A stretch of DNA of 64,000 nt from Paraburkholderia agricolaris (GTDB lineage: Bacteria > Pseudomonadota > Gammaproteobacteria > Burkholderiales > Burkholderiaceae). Shown piece after piece: positions 1 to 9,265 of this stretch. The stretch is taken from assembly GCF_009455635.1 (NCBI RefSeq), contig NZ_QPER01000002.1:3534001-3598000 (forward strand), written 5' to 3'. Position 1 is the first letter of the stretch. Each line of letters opens with the position of its first letter. The translations under genes and the position numbers were made by a program. The notes below the pieces were generated by a model, which saw nothing but the letters and a program-made list of their open reading frames with translations, ran no database searches and was not told where the DNA came from.

Positions 1-667
1 CGATCTTGTTGTTGTTCGCCGTGAGCGCATCTTCAACAATACGCAGCGCTGTCGACGCGCTCCACTCCGGCACCCACTGCTGACCGACGACCTTGATATC
101 GCCCTTGTCTATCGCGGGTTTCAACACTTTGAGCTGACCTTCACGCAGCATCTTCGCGTTGTTATCGGTCGGCGCGCCGCCGAGCAGGAAGTAATTGCCC
201 TTCGGTTGCGCGTTATAAACACCTTGCGCTTGCAGTTCACCGACCTTCTCGTTGTCGAACGAAATATAGGCGTCTACATCCGCGTCGAGAATCAGGCGGT
301 CATACGAAACGACCTTGATGCCCGCCTTCTTGGCCTCTGCGACAACATTACCAAGCGTCTTCGAGTTGAACGGTACGATCACGATCACGTCCACGCCGCG
401 CGAGATCAGATTCTCGATTTGCGAAATCTGCCGCTCCTCGCTCGCATCGGCGGACTGCACCGATACCTTGGCGCCCAGCTTTTCTGCTGCCGCAACGAAG
501 TAGTCCCGATCGCGCGACCAGCGCTCGACACGCAGGTCGTCGATGCAGAAACCAATTTCGGGGTGATCCTTGCTTGCGTGCGCGAGCGGCGCGGCAAGTG
601 ACAGGCTGGCGAGCACGGCTCCACACACAAGCGAACTCAGTAGGGTACGGCGCGTTGCGAATTTCAT
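1..667 (-). CDS. xylF: D-xylose ABC transporter, periplasmic xylose-binding protein (3' end outside window)
   Basis: The frame is open from an ATG at 667 to the left edge, so only about 222 N-terminal residues are visible. They start with a Sec signal peptide (MKFATRRTLL, then a hydrophobic run ending near ALA-PLAHA). A type I periplasmic sugar-binding domain follows, with the family-typical stretches GFCIDDLRVERW, DVIVIVPFNSK, VVSYDRLILDADVDAYISFDN and the ligand-binding aspartates. The start has a clear AAGGAG about six bases upstream. It lies 171 bp downstream of xylA on the same strand, so a xylA-xylF transcript is likely, with the ATPase and permease genes expected beyond the window. XylF captures D-xylose in the periplasm for the XylGH importer. 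The family assignment is firm from the visible half. Confidence 0.93.
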   Translation of the reverse strand, partial: MKFATRRTLLSSLVCGAVLASLSLAAPLAHASKDHPEIGFCIDDLRVERWSRDRDYFVAAAEKLGAKVSVQSADASEERQISQIENLISRGVDVIVIVPFNSKTLGNVVAEAKKAGIKVVSYDRLILDADVDAYISFDNEKVGELQAQGVYNAQPKGNYFLLGGAPTDNNAKMLREGQLKVLKPAIDKGDIKVVGQQWVPEWSASTALRIVEDALTANNNKI

Positions 668-838
668 GTCTCACTCCTTGTTCTGATAGCCCGAATACCG
701 GATTGGACGGTCTGCGCTGCGAGCCACAGAACCGGACAAGCGACAAACCAAAGCTTCTCTACTCGCGCGGTCAGCGTGGCCGCGCGATTTTTATGTCGTA
801 CTACGCTATTTCCGAAAGCGTTACTTCGTGACTGCCGT

Positions 839-2161
839 TCAGCGGCCCCTATAAATCGCCTGATTCACGACGTTTTCCAACTGCTCCTGCCGGCCGCTCG
901 TGTGCTGCGGATTCAGGCCGCGCGTCAATGCATCCGTGGCCAGCGTGGAGAGCGAATACTCGCCCTTGAGAATTTTGCGGCCGAATTCCGAATCCCAGCC
1001 TGCATAGCGGTGGCGCTTGAACTGTTCGAGCCGGTCGTTCTCGATCAGCGTCGCAGCCCGCTCGACGGCGAGCGCCAGATTATCGATTGCGCCAATGTGA
1101 CCGAAGAACAGATCTTCCGGGTCGACGCTCTGCCGCCGTACTTTTGCGTCGAAATTCATACCGCCGCTTGTGAAGCCGCCGTGCTTCAGAATTTCATAGA
1201 AGGCCAGCGTCAGTTCTTCGACGCTATTCGGAAACTGGTCCGTATCCCAGCCGTTCTGCGGATCGCCACGATTCGCGTCGACGCTGCCGAAGATCCCAAG
1301 CGCATAGGCGGTGGCGATCTCGTGATGAAACGAGTGGCCGGCAAGGGTCGCATGATTGGCCTCGATGTTCACGCGAATCTCTTTCTCCAACCCGTGTTGC
1401 AGCAGGAAACCATGTACGGAGGCCACGTCGTAGTCGTATTGATGCTTGGTTGGCTCCTGCGGCTTCGGTTCGATCAGCAACGCGCCTTTGAAGCCGATCT
1501 TGTGTTTATGCTCGACCACCATATGCAGGAAACGGGCAAGCTGATCGCGTTCGCGAACAAGGTCGGTATTGAGCAGCGTGTCGTAGCCTTCGCGGCCTCC
1601 CCACAGCACATAGTTTTCACCACCCAGTCGTTGCGTCGCGTCGAGCGCGTGACGAACCTGCGCGGCGGCAAACGCGAAAATCTCCGGATCGGGACTGGTC
1701 GCGGCACCCCCCGCATAACGCGGATGCGAGAACAGATTCGCCGTGCCCCACAGCAATTTGATGCCGGTATCCTGCTGCTTGCGGGCGAGATAGTCGGCGA
1801 TGCGCGTGAAGTTCTCGCTATAGGTTTTCAGGCTATCGCCTTCCGGCGCGACGTCGGTATCGTGAAACGTGTAATACGGCGTGCCGAGCTTCGAGAAAAA
1901 CTCAAATGCGGAATCCGCTTTTTGCTGCGCCCGCTCCATCGCGTCGCCGGCCTGCTGCCATGGACGCCGAAACGTTCCTTGCCCGAAGATATCGACGCCC
2001 GGCCACACGAACGTATGCCAGTAGCACACGGCGATACGCAGATGTTCCTCGAGCGTCTTGCCGAGCACGCGCTTACTCTTGTCGTAATGGCGATACGCAA
2101 GCGGGTTATCCGATTGCGGACCCTCGTAGCGAATCGCAGGAATATGTTCGAAATACGACAT
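839..2161 (-). CDS. xylA: Xylose isomerase
   Basis: This 440-residue protein interconverts D-xylose and D-xylulose in the cytoplasm. Length and sequence are those of the proteobacterial group II enzymes. Catalytic His100 and Asp103 lie in the [10 protein letters not shown] motif. The two-metal site is complete: Glu231 (EPKP), Glu267 and His270 (NIEANH), Asp295 (SVDANRGD), Asp306 and Asp308 (GWDTDQF) and Asp338 (NFDAK). I chose the ATG at 2161 because AGGAGA precedes it at a good distance and family members start with [12 protein letters not shown] sequence; an upstream in-frame extension to 2278 has no support. It is the first gene of the leftward xyl operon and faces xylR, which presumably activates it in response to xylose. 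Confidence 0.97.
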   Translation of the reverse strand: MSYFEHIPAIRYEGPQSDNPLAYRHYDKSKRVLGKTLEEHLRIAVCYWHTFVWPGVDIFGQGTFRRPWQQAGDAMERAQQKADSAFEFFSKLGTPYYTFHDTDVAPEGDSLKTYSENFTRIADYLARKQQDTGIKLLWGTANLFSHPRYAGGAATSPDPEIFAFAAAQVRHALDATQRLGGENYVLWGGREGYDTLLNTDLVRERDQLARFLHMVVEHKHKIGFKGALLIEPKPQEPTKHQYDYDVASVHGFLLQHGLEKEIRVNIEANHATLAGHSFHHEIATAYALGIFGSVDANRGDPQNGWDTDQFPNSVEELTLAFYEILKHGGFTSGGMNFDAKVRRQSVDPEDLFFGHIGAIDNLALAVERAATLIENDRLEQFKRHRYAGWDSEFGRKILKGEYSLSTLATDALTRGLNPQHTSGRQEQLENVVNQAIYRGR

Positions 2162-2255
2162 CAGCGTCTCCTGTTTTATGCTGCACTGCAACCCGTGCGG
2201 CATCGCCGCGCCGGTTGACAAGGTGACGCCATGCTGCCGCTTGCCAGATGCATCG

Positions 2256-2271
2256 GCAATTGCGAAATTGC
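2256..2271. promoter_or_regulatory. Palindrome in the xylA-xylR divergent promoter region, candidate XylR operator
   Basis: GCAATT-gcga-AATTGC is a perfect 6-bp-arm inverted repeat in the 274 bp between the xylA and xylR starts. Its position, about 95 bp upstream of xylA, suits an activator or repressor site. XylR recognition of it is inference; AraC-family sites are often direct rather than inverted repeats. Confidence 0.35.
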
Positions 2272-2435
2272 ACAGCACGCTTAATGTTTCTTAGTGCCCA
2301 CGCGTTTGTTTCACACCCGTGCGAGCTTCGCGGCCTAGAATAACCAGACGCTTAAAAACAGTGCCGCCTTTGGCGCGCACCCAACAGGAGACGAAGGCGC
2401 CGCGAGTCCTGCCGATCCGCGCACCGCCCACTGCC

Positions 2436-3653
2436 ATGACCCGTCCGCAAACACCACAGACGACCCATCGGATCGCGCTGCTGTTCAACGCGAACAAGGT
2501 CTACGACCGCGAAATCATCACCGGCATCGGCAATTACCTGCTGTCGACGCGCGTAGCCTGGGATCTCTTTCTCGAAGAAGATTTCCGCTGCCGTCTGACG
2601 GGTATCGAGCAATTCGACGGCGACGGCATCATTGCGGATTTCGATGATCCCGCTGTGGGCGAAGCGCTGCGTGACTGTCCGTTGCCGGTGGTCGCGGTCG
2701 GTTCATCGTTTGAAGACCCGGCCCACTACCCTCCGGACTTACCCTATATCGCAACCGATAACGCCAAGCTCGTTTCGCTCGCCTACACGCATCTGATCGG
2801 CGCGGGTCTCGAACACTTCGCGTTGTACAGCCTTCCGCAAGCGCAGGAAAATCGCTGGGCGCAGCAACGTGAGTTGGCGTTCGCTCACCTGCGCAGCGCG
2901 GACGGCCATAGCGCCGCGCAGATCGGCACCGAGATTTATCGCGGCCTGTCGACCAGCGCGCCGTCGTGGAATCAGGCCACCGAGCAGCTCACCGCGTGGC
3001 TGAATCAACTGCCGAAGCCGGTGGGCATCATCGCCGTCACCGACGCCCGCGCACGGCATCTGCTGCAGGCCTGTTTGATCGCGGGCATTCCCGTGCCGGA
3101 ACAGGTGGCGATCATCGGCATCGACAACGATCCGCTCACGCGCACCTTGACCCGCATTCCGCTTTCCTCCGTGATTCAGGGCACCGAGGAAATGGGCCGC
3201 ACCGCTGCTCACTTGCTGCATCAGATGCTGCACGGCGCGCGTTTCCCTGGGCGGCGCATTCTCGTACCGCCGGTCGGCATCAACGTGCTCGAATCGACTA
3301 AGCACCAGCCGCTCGCGAGTCCCTATGTGATGCGCGCACGGCACTTCATCCGCCAGTACGCGTGCCAGGGCATTCGCACCGAACAGGTTGCCGATTACGT
3401 GGGCGTATCGCGATCGTCGCTCGAAGAGTACTTCCGGCGCGAACGGCAATGCACCGTGCATCAGGAAATCCTGCGCCACAAACTCGATGTCGCCAAAGCG
3501 CTGCTTGCCGCGCGCGATGCCTCGAGCGCGGAGGTGGCGATCCGTTGCGGGTTCACGTCGCTGCAATACATGTACGCGGTGTTTCGCCGCGAACTCGGCT
3601 GTACGCCGCGCGAGTATCAGGAACGTGCGAATTCGACCGCAGCGCCTGGCTGA
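2436..3653 (+). CDS. xylR: XylR, xylose-responsive AraC-family transcriptional activator
   Basis: A 405-residue regulator with the unusual XylR architecture. A LacI-type periplasmic-binding-like sensor domain spans roughly residues 10-285 (RIALLFNANKVYDREIITGIGNYL, GIIAVTDARARHLLQACLIAGIPVPEQVAIIGIDND). A C-terminal AraC helix-turn-helix pair follows at about 300-395 (EQVADYVGVSRSSLEEYFRRE, AEVAIRCGFTSLQYMYAVFRRELGCTPREYQ). This matches E. coli XylR (about 390 residues), which binds D-xylose and activates xylA and xylF. It is divergent from xylA. The ATG at 2436 gives the expected N-terminus but lacks an obvious Shine-Dalgarno; an in-frame extension to 2319 exists and looks non-native. Aldose 1-epimerase follows 33 bp later, probably co-transcribed. 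Confidence 0.93.
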   Translation: MTRPQTPQTTHRIALLFNANKVYDREIITGIGNYLLSTRVAWDLFLEEDFRCRLTGIEQFDGDGIIADFDDPAVGEALRDCPLPVVAVGSSFEDPAHYPPDLPYIATDNAKLVSLAYTHLIGAGLEHFALYSLPQAQENRWAQQRELAFAHLRSADGHSAAQIGTEIYRGLSTSAPSWNQATEQLTAWLNQLPKPVGIIAVTDARARHLLQACLIAGIPVPEQVAIIGIDNDPLTRTLTRIPLSSVIQGTEEMGRTAAHLLHQMLHGARFPGRRILVPPVGINVLESTKHQPLASPYVMRARHFIRQYACQGIRTEQVADYVGVSRSSLEEYFRRERQCTVHQEILRHKLDVAKALLAARDASSAEVAIRCGFTSLQYMYAVFRRELGCTPREYQERANSTAAPG

Positions 3654-3686
3654 GCATGCCTTTCATCCTTTATCTCCACCGACCAC

Positions 3687-4772
3687 ATGATCAGCATTGC
3701 ACCTCTTTCTTCTGAGCCATGGGGCGCGCTGCCCGGTGGCGATCCCGTGCGGCTCTTCACGCTGCGCAATGCGCACGGCATGAAAGTCGCGATCAGCGAC
3801 CTCGGCGCGACCCTGGTCTCGTGGCATGCACCGGACCGCGCTGGCCGGCTCGGCGACATTCTGCTAGGCCACGACACGCCCGCTGAGTACCTTGCGGCCA
3901 CGACCTACATGGGCGGATTGATCGGCCGCTGGGCGAATCGCATTGCCGATGCGCGCTTCACGCTCGACGGTATCGAGTACACGCTCGATCGCAATGAAGG
4001 CGCGAATCTGCTGCATGGCGGCACACAAGGTTTTCATCGCGCGCTTTGGGACGTGAGCGAAGATAACGGCGCGCTGCTCATGCGCCTCGAGTCGCCCGAA
4101 GGCGACGCCGGCTTTCCGGGCAACGTGACGGTGCAGGTGCGTTACACACTCGACGACGACGGCACCTTGACGATCGCCTACGAAGCCATGACGGACGCGG
4201 CGACGCCACTCAATCTGACGAGCCATCCGTACTTCAACCTGACGGGCCGGCGCGGGGCCGATATACGCGGCCATGTGCTGTCGATCGACGCCGAGCGGTT
4301 CTTCGAAGTGGATGTATCGATGATCCCTTGCGAACTGGCAGAGGTAGCGGGCAATGCGTTCGACTTCCGGCAGAGCGCGCCGATCGGCGCACGGCTCGAT
4401 TGGCCGCATGCGCAGCTTGCCAGAGCCGGCGGCTTCGACCACTGCTACGTCCTGCACAGCACATCCGACGCCGCCACGGCCGGGCGCGAGCCGCAAGTGC
4501 GCCAGGTAGCCTGCGCATACGACCCCGGCAGCGGGCGCGAGCTGACCGTTTCAACCGATCAGCGCGGTTTACAGTTCTATACCGGCAATTCGTTAAACGG
4601 CGACATAGGACGCGACGGCATCGCCTACCAGCCGCACGCCGGACTGTGTCTCGAAGCCGGCGGCTTTCCGAACGAAGTCAATATGACTGAACAGGAGCAG
4701 GTTATCGTGAGGCCCGGCAGCACCTATCGCCAGACCACCGCGTATCGAGTGGGCGTACGTTCTGGACTCTGA
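3687..4772 (+). CDS. galM: Aldose 1-epimerase (mutarotase)
   Basis: A 361-residue cytosolic mutarotase that interconverts alpha and beta anomers of aldoses, here probably supplying the xylose anomer used by XylA. The catalytic residues are visible: His110 (NLLHGG), the general acid His180 (TSHPYFNLTG) and the general base Glu323 (LCLEAGGFPNEVN), plus the substrate-binding arginine in GRWANRIADARF. Length is normal for GalM. The gene starts 33 bp after xylR on the same strand, and pairing of a mutarotase with xylR is common in Burkholderiaceae. No terminator with a T-run is evident after it. Whether the natural substrate is xylose or another sugar cannot be told from sequence. Confidence 0.92.
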   Translation: MISIAPLSSEPWGALPGGDPVRLFTLRNAHGMKVAISDLGATLVSWHAPDRAGRLGDILLGHDTPAEYLAATTYMGGLIGRWANRIADARFTLDGIEYTLDRNEGANLLHGGTQGFHRALWDVSEDNGALLMRLESPEGDAGFPGNVTVQVRYTLDDDGTLTIAYEAMTDAATPLNLTSHPYFNLTGRRGADIRGHVLSIDAERFFEVDVSMIPCELAEVAGNAFDFRQSAPIGARLDWPHAQLARAGGFDHCYVLHSTSDAATAGREPQVRQVACAYDPGSGRELTVSTDQRGLQFYTGNSLNGDIGRDGIAYQPHAGLCLEAGGFPNEVNMTEQEQVIVRPGSTYRQTTAYRVGVRSGL

Positions 4773-4945
4773 AGTAATTCCCCATATCTTAGGAAGAGCA
4801 TTACATAACCCCGACTTATCATTTGCAGCAAGACTGAATTACCCGTTTAGGGGTTTGCCCTGGAACCCCCGCTTCCTAGAATCGTTCATAGGCCGCCCAA
4901 CCCGCGTTGCGGCGCCGGATAAAACAATTCTCGGAGGGAAGCATC

Positions 4946-5257
4946 ATGAAATCGCTGATCAAGGCAATCGCACTGGTCGTTGTAATCGCCGCCCCGGTGG
5001 CTTCGTTCGCACAGACGGAACAGCCGTTGACTCGTGCGGAAGTCAGGGCGCAATTGATCCAGATTGAACAGGCCGGCTACAACCCAGCCGCCTCAGGTGA
5101 TTCGACCTACCCCGGGGACATTCAGGCAGCCGAAGCGCGTGTAGCCGCACAACATGACACCACCGGCTATGGTTCTTCGGCAAACGGATCGTCGCAAACC
5201 GGCACGACCGCACCTGCTGCGCCGGCGGCTCAGCCCGCGCCGATGGACGGTCAATAA
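4946..5257 (+). CDS. DUF4148 family small secreted protein
   Basis: A 103-residue exported protein. The N-terminal 23 residues are a clear Sec signal peptide (MKSLIKAIALVVVIAAPVASFA). The mature part carries the DUF4148 signature LTRAEVRAQLIQIEQAGYNPAASGDSTYPGDIQAAEARV. The C-terminus is low-complexity Gln/Ala/Pro. These proteins are very common and of unknown function in Burkholderia-group genomes, usually as single genes. The start is fixed by GGAGGGA eight bases upstream of the ATG. It stands alone, 173 bp after galM, so its own promoter probably lies in that gap. Confidence 0.85.
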   Translation: MKSLIKAIALVVVIAAPVASFAQTEQPLTRAEVRAQLIQIEQAGYNPAASGDSTYPGDIQAAEARVAAQHDTTGYGSSANGSSQTGTTAPAAPAAQPAPMDGQ

Positions 5258-6010
5258 AACGCCAACGTTATCTGCTGCCATGCAGTGCGATGCGAGCCAT
5301 GCCTGTTCAAGCATGCGCTCGCATGAACACATTCCACTGCGCATCACTGTGACGGCGCAGTGTCAGAAAATCCTTTGACGAAAATAATGGCTCATATATC
5401 CTAGGGCGGCAGTCTGGTGGTTCTCGCAGAGTGGGTCGATCTGCATCAGCGAGGACTTCTATTCAACGTCGCTTCGGGTTCCATCGTGAAAGTCCGTGGT
5501 CCATTGGTGAGATACCAGCCTGGTCGGGAAAGAACCTTCCTGTCCGGCTGCTCGATCGCTCATCAGGGGAGCAACTGCGCTTCGCCATCCCGCCCCCTGT
5601 CCATCGATACCGTGTTGTCGCGGCGCTCCGTGCGTCGGCACAACGTCATTGCAGCCCCCGCAGCCATCGGGGTGCGAACTGACGAAATCGCGTCGCTTCT
5701 GCCTTAGTCCCCTTCTCTTTTCGCGAGCAAGTGTTGCATGCGATCTGGCCGCTTATTTAGCGGTTGAACGCCTGCAATGCGTTTGTCCGTCCGCGCTTTG
5801 CAAGTTGCCTTGCTAGCGTTGGCCGGTTCATAGCGCTCGTCCGTCTACGTCCCATTTAGCTCTGCTGTGCGCTTGCGCCGCGGCAGGCGGCGCCACGTCC
5901 CGTTCTCGCCCGCATTCGTGCGACGTAGACGGACGTGCGGGTTGTCACGCTCGCGCATCCGCGCCTGCGCTGCGGCGAAAACTGAAGATCGCAACCAAGG
6001 AGATAGTCGA
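5258..6010. other. 753 bp without a supported gene; one strong hairpin near the left end
   Basis: Frames in this stretch are short, overlap on both strands and lack ribosome binding sites or recognisable domains, so I call no gene. Just after the DUF4148 gene, 5290-5324 holds an interrupted inverted repeat (ATGCGAG/CTCGCAT with inner CATGC/GCATG). It could form a stable hairpin, but no T-run follows, so it is not a classical terminator. The right end is the leader of the polyamine-binding protein gene. Confidence 0.5.
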
Positions 6011-7129
6011 ATGAAGATCCGTCATGCCAAGCTTGTCTCGCTCACCGGCACGATGCTGTGCTCGATGGCCGCTGTATCCCCCATGAACGCTGCACGCGCA
6101 GCGGACACGACGATCAATGTCTACAACTGGTCGGACTACATCGCCAAAGACACGATCTCTGGCTTCGAAAAGCAATCCGGCATCACCGTGAAATACGACA
6201 GTTACGATAGCGACGACACGTTGCAGGCGAAACTGCTGGCAGGCAGCTCCGGGTATGACATCGTTGTGCCTACATCGAGTTATATGGCGCGCCAGATCGA
6301 AGCAGGCGTGTATCAGAAGATCGACAAATCGAAGATGCCGAATCTCGCGAACCTCGATCCCGGTTTGATGAAGCTGATTGCAGATGCCGACCCCGGCAAT
6401 CAATACGGCGTGCCGTGGGCGTGGGGCACCGACGGCATCGGCTATAACGTTCAGGCCGTGAAAAAAGCACTCGGCGCCGACGCGCCGGTTGATAACTGGT
6501 CGCTGTTGTTCGACCCAGCGAATCTTTCGAAGCTCAAAAGCTGCGGGGTGTCTTTCCTCGACGCGGCAGCGGACGTTTTCCCAGCCGTGCTTCAGTACAT
6601 GCATAAGGACCCGAACAGCACCAATCCCGGTGACTACCAGGCCGCGTACGAAGTGCTGAAGAAAGTGCGGCCGTATATCACGCAGTTCAATTCGTCCGGC
6701 TATATCAACGATCTGGCGAACAACGATATCTGTGTCGCGCTCGGTTATTCCGGCGATGTGGGCATTGCGCGGCGGCGCTCGTCGGAAGCGAAGCGTTCGT
6801 ATGAGGTACGGTTCTCGAACATCAAGGACGCAGGTCTGCTCTGGATGGACGTGATGGTGATTCCGAAAGATGCTCCGCATCCGGAAGCGGCAATGAAGTG
6901 GATGAACTACATCGAAGACCCGAAAGTGAGTGCCGCGATTACCAACGAGGTTTTCTATCCGACTGCGAATCGGGCGGCAAGACAGTTTGTGACGCCGGCG
7001 ATTGAGCAGGACGCGAACGTGTATCCGCCTGAGGCCGTGCTGAACAAGATGACGTTGATGCGGCCGCAGCCTGCGCCGATCATGCGGCTTGAAAACCGGC
7101 TGTGGGCACAGTTGAAGTCGGGAAGTTGA
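6011..7129 (+). CDS. Polyamine (spermidine/putrescine) ABC transporter substrate-binding protein
   Basis: A 372-residue periplasmic binding protein of the PotD/PotF family. Residues 1-30 are a signal peptide ending ARA. The mature protein opens with the family hallmark INVYNWSDYIAKDTISGFEKQSGI and continues with YDIVVPTSSYMARQI, YGVPWAWGTDGIGYN and DLANNDICVALGYSGDV. Length and order match PotF. The ATG at 6011 has AAGGAGA upstream; the longer in-frame start at 5867 is Arg-rich and implausible. No permease or ATPase genes sit nearby, so it is either an orphan binding protein or works with a transporter encoded elsewhere. A cupin gene follows 139 bp downstream, an arrangement I associate with putrescine catabolism islands, but that link is inference. 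Confidence 0.88.
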   Translation: MKIRHAKLVSLTGTMLCSMAAVSPMNAARAADTTINVYNWSDYIAKDTISGFEKQSGITVKYDSYDSDDTLQAKLLAGSSGYDIVVPTSSYMARQIEAGVYQKIDKSKMPNLANLDPGLMKLIADADPGNQYGVPWAWGTDGIGYNVQAVKKALGADAPVDNWSLLFDPANLSKLKSCGVSFLDAAADVFPAVLQYMHKDPNSTNPGDYQAAYEVLKKVRPYITQFNSSGYINDLANNDICVALGYSGDVGIARRRSSEAKRSYEVRFSNIKDAGLLWMDVMVIPKDAPHPEAAMKWMNYIEDPKVSAAITNEVFYPTANRAARQFVTPAIEQDANVYPPEAVLNKMTLMRPQPAPIMRLENRLWAQLKSGS

Positions 7130-7268
7130 AGCTTGGTTGCTGTTCTTGTGCTGTAGCGATCTTGGGCGACGTCAGGTGACGCCTTTTGAGCGTGGCGCAT
7201 GCAGTGGGTGCGTGCGTCACGTCCTTTTTGATGCTTCGATTTCTAACTCTGTTTGCATTAGAGACATT

Positions 7269-7631
7269 ATGAGCATTCTGAACATCGTAGATTTCTCACA
7301 GCCCGCCAAGGAAAGCGTTGAGTACATGCCGAAGGCGGAAGCAGTGCTCGCCGGCAATCCTGCGCAAGCGGTTCACACGCATTTTGCCAGTCCGTGCGGG
7401 CAGCTTGCGGCGGGTGTTTGGGAAGGGGCTTGCGGTCAATGGACGGTGAACTTCACCGAGAGTGAATACTGCGAGATTCTTGAGGGCGTGTCCGTGATTC
7501 GAGATGCGGAAGGCACGGCGAAGACCGTGCGGGCCGGGGACCGATTCCTGATTCCCGCGGGGTTCAAAGGGACGTGGGAAGTTGTTGAGCCGTGTAAGAA
7601 GATTTTCGTTTCGGTGGAATTTAAGGGGTAG
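7269..7631 (+). CDS. Small cupin-domain protein (COG3450 type)
   Basis: A 120-residue single-domain cupin. The core is GVWEGACGQWTVNFTESEYCEILEGVSVIRDAEGTAKTVRAGDRFLIPAGFKGTWEVVEPCKKIFV, characteristic of the DUF861/Cupin_3 group related to ureidoglycine aminohydrolase. The typical histidine ligands of classic cupins are reduced; the conserved Glu and Cys positions are those usual in this subgroup. The chosen ATG (7269) gives the normal N-terminus; the Shine-Dalgarno is weak. It lies downstream of the polyamine-binding protein gene and may share its transcript. In polyamine and amino-acid catabolic operons such cupins often occur without a defined reaction, so the exact role is unknown. Confidence 0.8.
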   Translation: MSILNIVDFSQPAKESVEYMPKAEAVLAGNPAQAVHTHFASPCGQLAAGVWEGACGQWTVNFTESEYCEILEGVSVIRDAEGTAKTVRAGDRFLIPAGFKGTWEVVEPCKKIFVSVEFKG

Positions 7632-7683
7632 GTTGCCCTGGCGGATGCGGCGGCGCAGCAGCGCCGTCCGCTGCAACCCGTTG

Positions 7684-8346
7684 TCAGGCGTCGCTGTGCC
7701 CTCGGCGCCGGAGTACGACATGGGTGGCTTTCTCTGTCGCAACGAACTGAGCGCATTCGTATCCCAGAGCACGCGCGTCAACCCCCTCGAACAGTCGCTC
7801 TCCTGCGCCCAGCAGGACCGGTGAGATAGCGAAGTGCAGTTCATCGATCAGGCCCGCACGAAGATACTGCTGGATAGTGCTAGCGCCGCCGCCAATGCGC
7901 ACATCCATTCCGTTGGCTGCTTCGCGCGCCCGCTCAAGCGCCTCGTGAATACCACCCGTGACGAAGTGAAATGTCGTTCCGCCTTCCATCTGGATCGGCG
8001 CGCGTGCGTGATGAGTCAGGATGAAAGTTGGAACGTGATAGGGTGGGTTGTCTCCCCACCAGCCTTTCCAGTTCATGTCGGGCCAGGAACCGCGAATCGG
8101 TCCGAACATGTTTCTTCCGAGAATCCAGGCGCCAACATTCTTGAAGCCCCGCGCCGCGAAGTCGTCGTCGATCCCCGTTGTGCCGCCGTCGGCACCAAAC
8201 AGGGTCTGTTGGAACGTGCGGGTCGGGACTAACCACTGGTGCAAATCCGTCCCGCCCACGCCGAGCGGATTGTTGATGTCCTGATTCGGACCAGCTCCGT
8301 ATCCGTCAAGCGAGACGGTAAAACCCTCAACCCGGACGCGTGTCAT
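7684..8346 (-). CDS. Dihydrofolate reductase / RibD C-terminal family protein
   Basis: A 220-residue protein of the RibD-C (DHFR-like, YyaP/YwjB) family. It shows RVRVEGFTVSLDGYGAG at the N-terminus, LGRNMFGPIRGSW, PTFILTHHARAPIQMEGGTTFHFVTGG and the nucleotide-binding GGASTIQQYLRAGLIDELHFAISPVLLGAGERLFEGVD. Such proteins bind NADPH; the physiological substrate is generally unknown. Two adjacent in-frame ATGs exist; the one at 8346 sits seven bases after AAGGAAGG and is preferred over 8352, which is only one base away. It is convergent with the upstream cupin (52 bp gap). No operon partner is visible. Confidence 0.85.
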   Translation of the reverse strand: MTRVRVEGFTVSLDGYGAGPNQDINNPLGVGGTDLHQWLVPTRTFQQTLFGADGGTTGIDDDFAARGFKNVGAWILGRNMFGPIRGSWPDMNWKGWWGDNPPYHVPTFILTHHARAPIQMEGGTTFHFVTGGIHEALERAREAANGMDVRIGGGASTIQQYLRAGLIDELHFAISPVLLGAGERLFEGVDARALGYECAQFVATEKATHVVLRRRGHSDA

Positions 8347-8635
8347 TTTCATGCCTTCCTTTCGATTGACGCCTGACGTCATGTCAACCGCAAGGCCTGA
8401 GGCTTATATCGGCCACTGCGGAATACATTGGCTATAAGAATCCTGAAGAAGTGTTTTACCAGCTTATTCTTCAGCGTTCATTGAAAAAATCAGCCGGATA
8501 AAACGCCGTGAAACCCGCACTCAACGACGCGCAATCCGGCAGTAGTATTGCAATGAACTATGCCGCCTGCCAATCAAAAGTTGCGATACGGCGTAGAGCA
8601 AGACGTTCACCGCGCAATGCGCGTCCTCTCGCGGA

Positions 8636-9139
8636 TCAATAGCTGTGGACCATCTTGGGCTGCGGGCGCAGCAGCAGATAGAACGCGGAAAGATGCGTAA
8701 TCATCAGCAGTGGCACATAGATGATTGGAATCGCGTAGGTAGCGCCGAACTCTCCCGCATGTGCCGGAAGATCTGCCTGGATAGCGTGGTAGTAGTCGAC
8801 AATGAGGTCGGTCACTCCGACGAGATTGAACGCTACGACGAACAGCCAGAAAAGCGAGCGCACTCGTGCGGTGAGTAGCGCCAGCATCGCCAGAACGCCC
8901 GTGGCGAAGTCGCCGTATGCGGCGAACGCGGCAAAGCTGGCAGGCAGGTCGGGACTGACGACACCTGGCAGAATGAACACCAGCCCGAAGAAACGGAAGC
9001 TGTGCAAAGTGGCGATCGCACGTTGCGCATCGAACGGGTCCATCGACTTGAGCCTGGGCCAGACGTATACGCGAAAACAGAGCATCCAGGCGACGTACCC
9101 CAAAACGAGATGCAATTGAAAGAGAAGCTCCGGTGGCAT
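8636..9139 (-). CDS. Four-helix integral membrane protein of unknown function
   Basis: A 167-residue protein with about four hydrophobic segments: residues 4-24, 48-66 with 75-90, 92-112 and 138-157. The final helix is followed by a short hydrophilic tail. I recognise no enzyme motif; the layout resembles small DoxX-like or DUF4149-like membrane proteins, but I cannot place it. The start is firm, with AGGAGG four bases upstream of the ATG. It is divergent from a LysR gene at 9266 with 126 bp between, so the LysR protein most likely regulates it. Confidence 0.75.
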   Translation of the reverse strand: MPPELLFQLHLVLGYVAWMLCFRVYVWPRLKSMDPFDAQRAIATLHSFRFFGLVFILPGVVSPDLPASFAAFAAYGDFATGVLAMLALLTARVRSLFWLFVVAFNLVGVTDLIVDYYHAIQADLPAHAGEFGATYAIPIIYVPLLMITHLSAFYLLLRPQPKMVHSY

Positions 9140-9265
9140 GTTGCCTCCTGTCAGGTATGGTCTGGTGCATTGAGGCCAGGCTGGGGATCAGCCGGCGCGT
9201 CATCTGCAGACGTAGGTGTACCATGGCCTCTCGCGAGCGACTATTCATCACAATGTTGACGGGCT

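Noticed and set aside
776..2218. Long open frame on the plus strand opposite xylA
   Set aside because: It is the antisense shadow of xylA: Arg-rich, no family, no ribosome site, while xylA has all catalytic residues.
5417..5707. 96-codon frame upstream of the polyamine-binding protein gene
   Set aside because: No ribosome site, no recognisable sequence, and competing frames on both strands.
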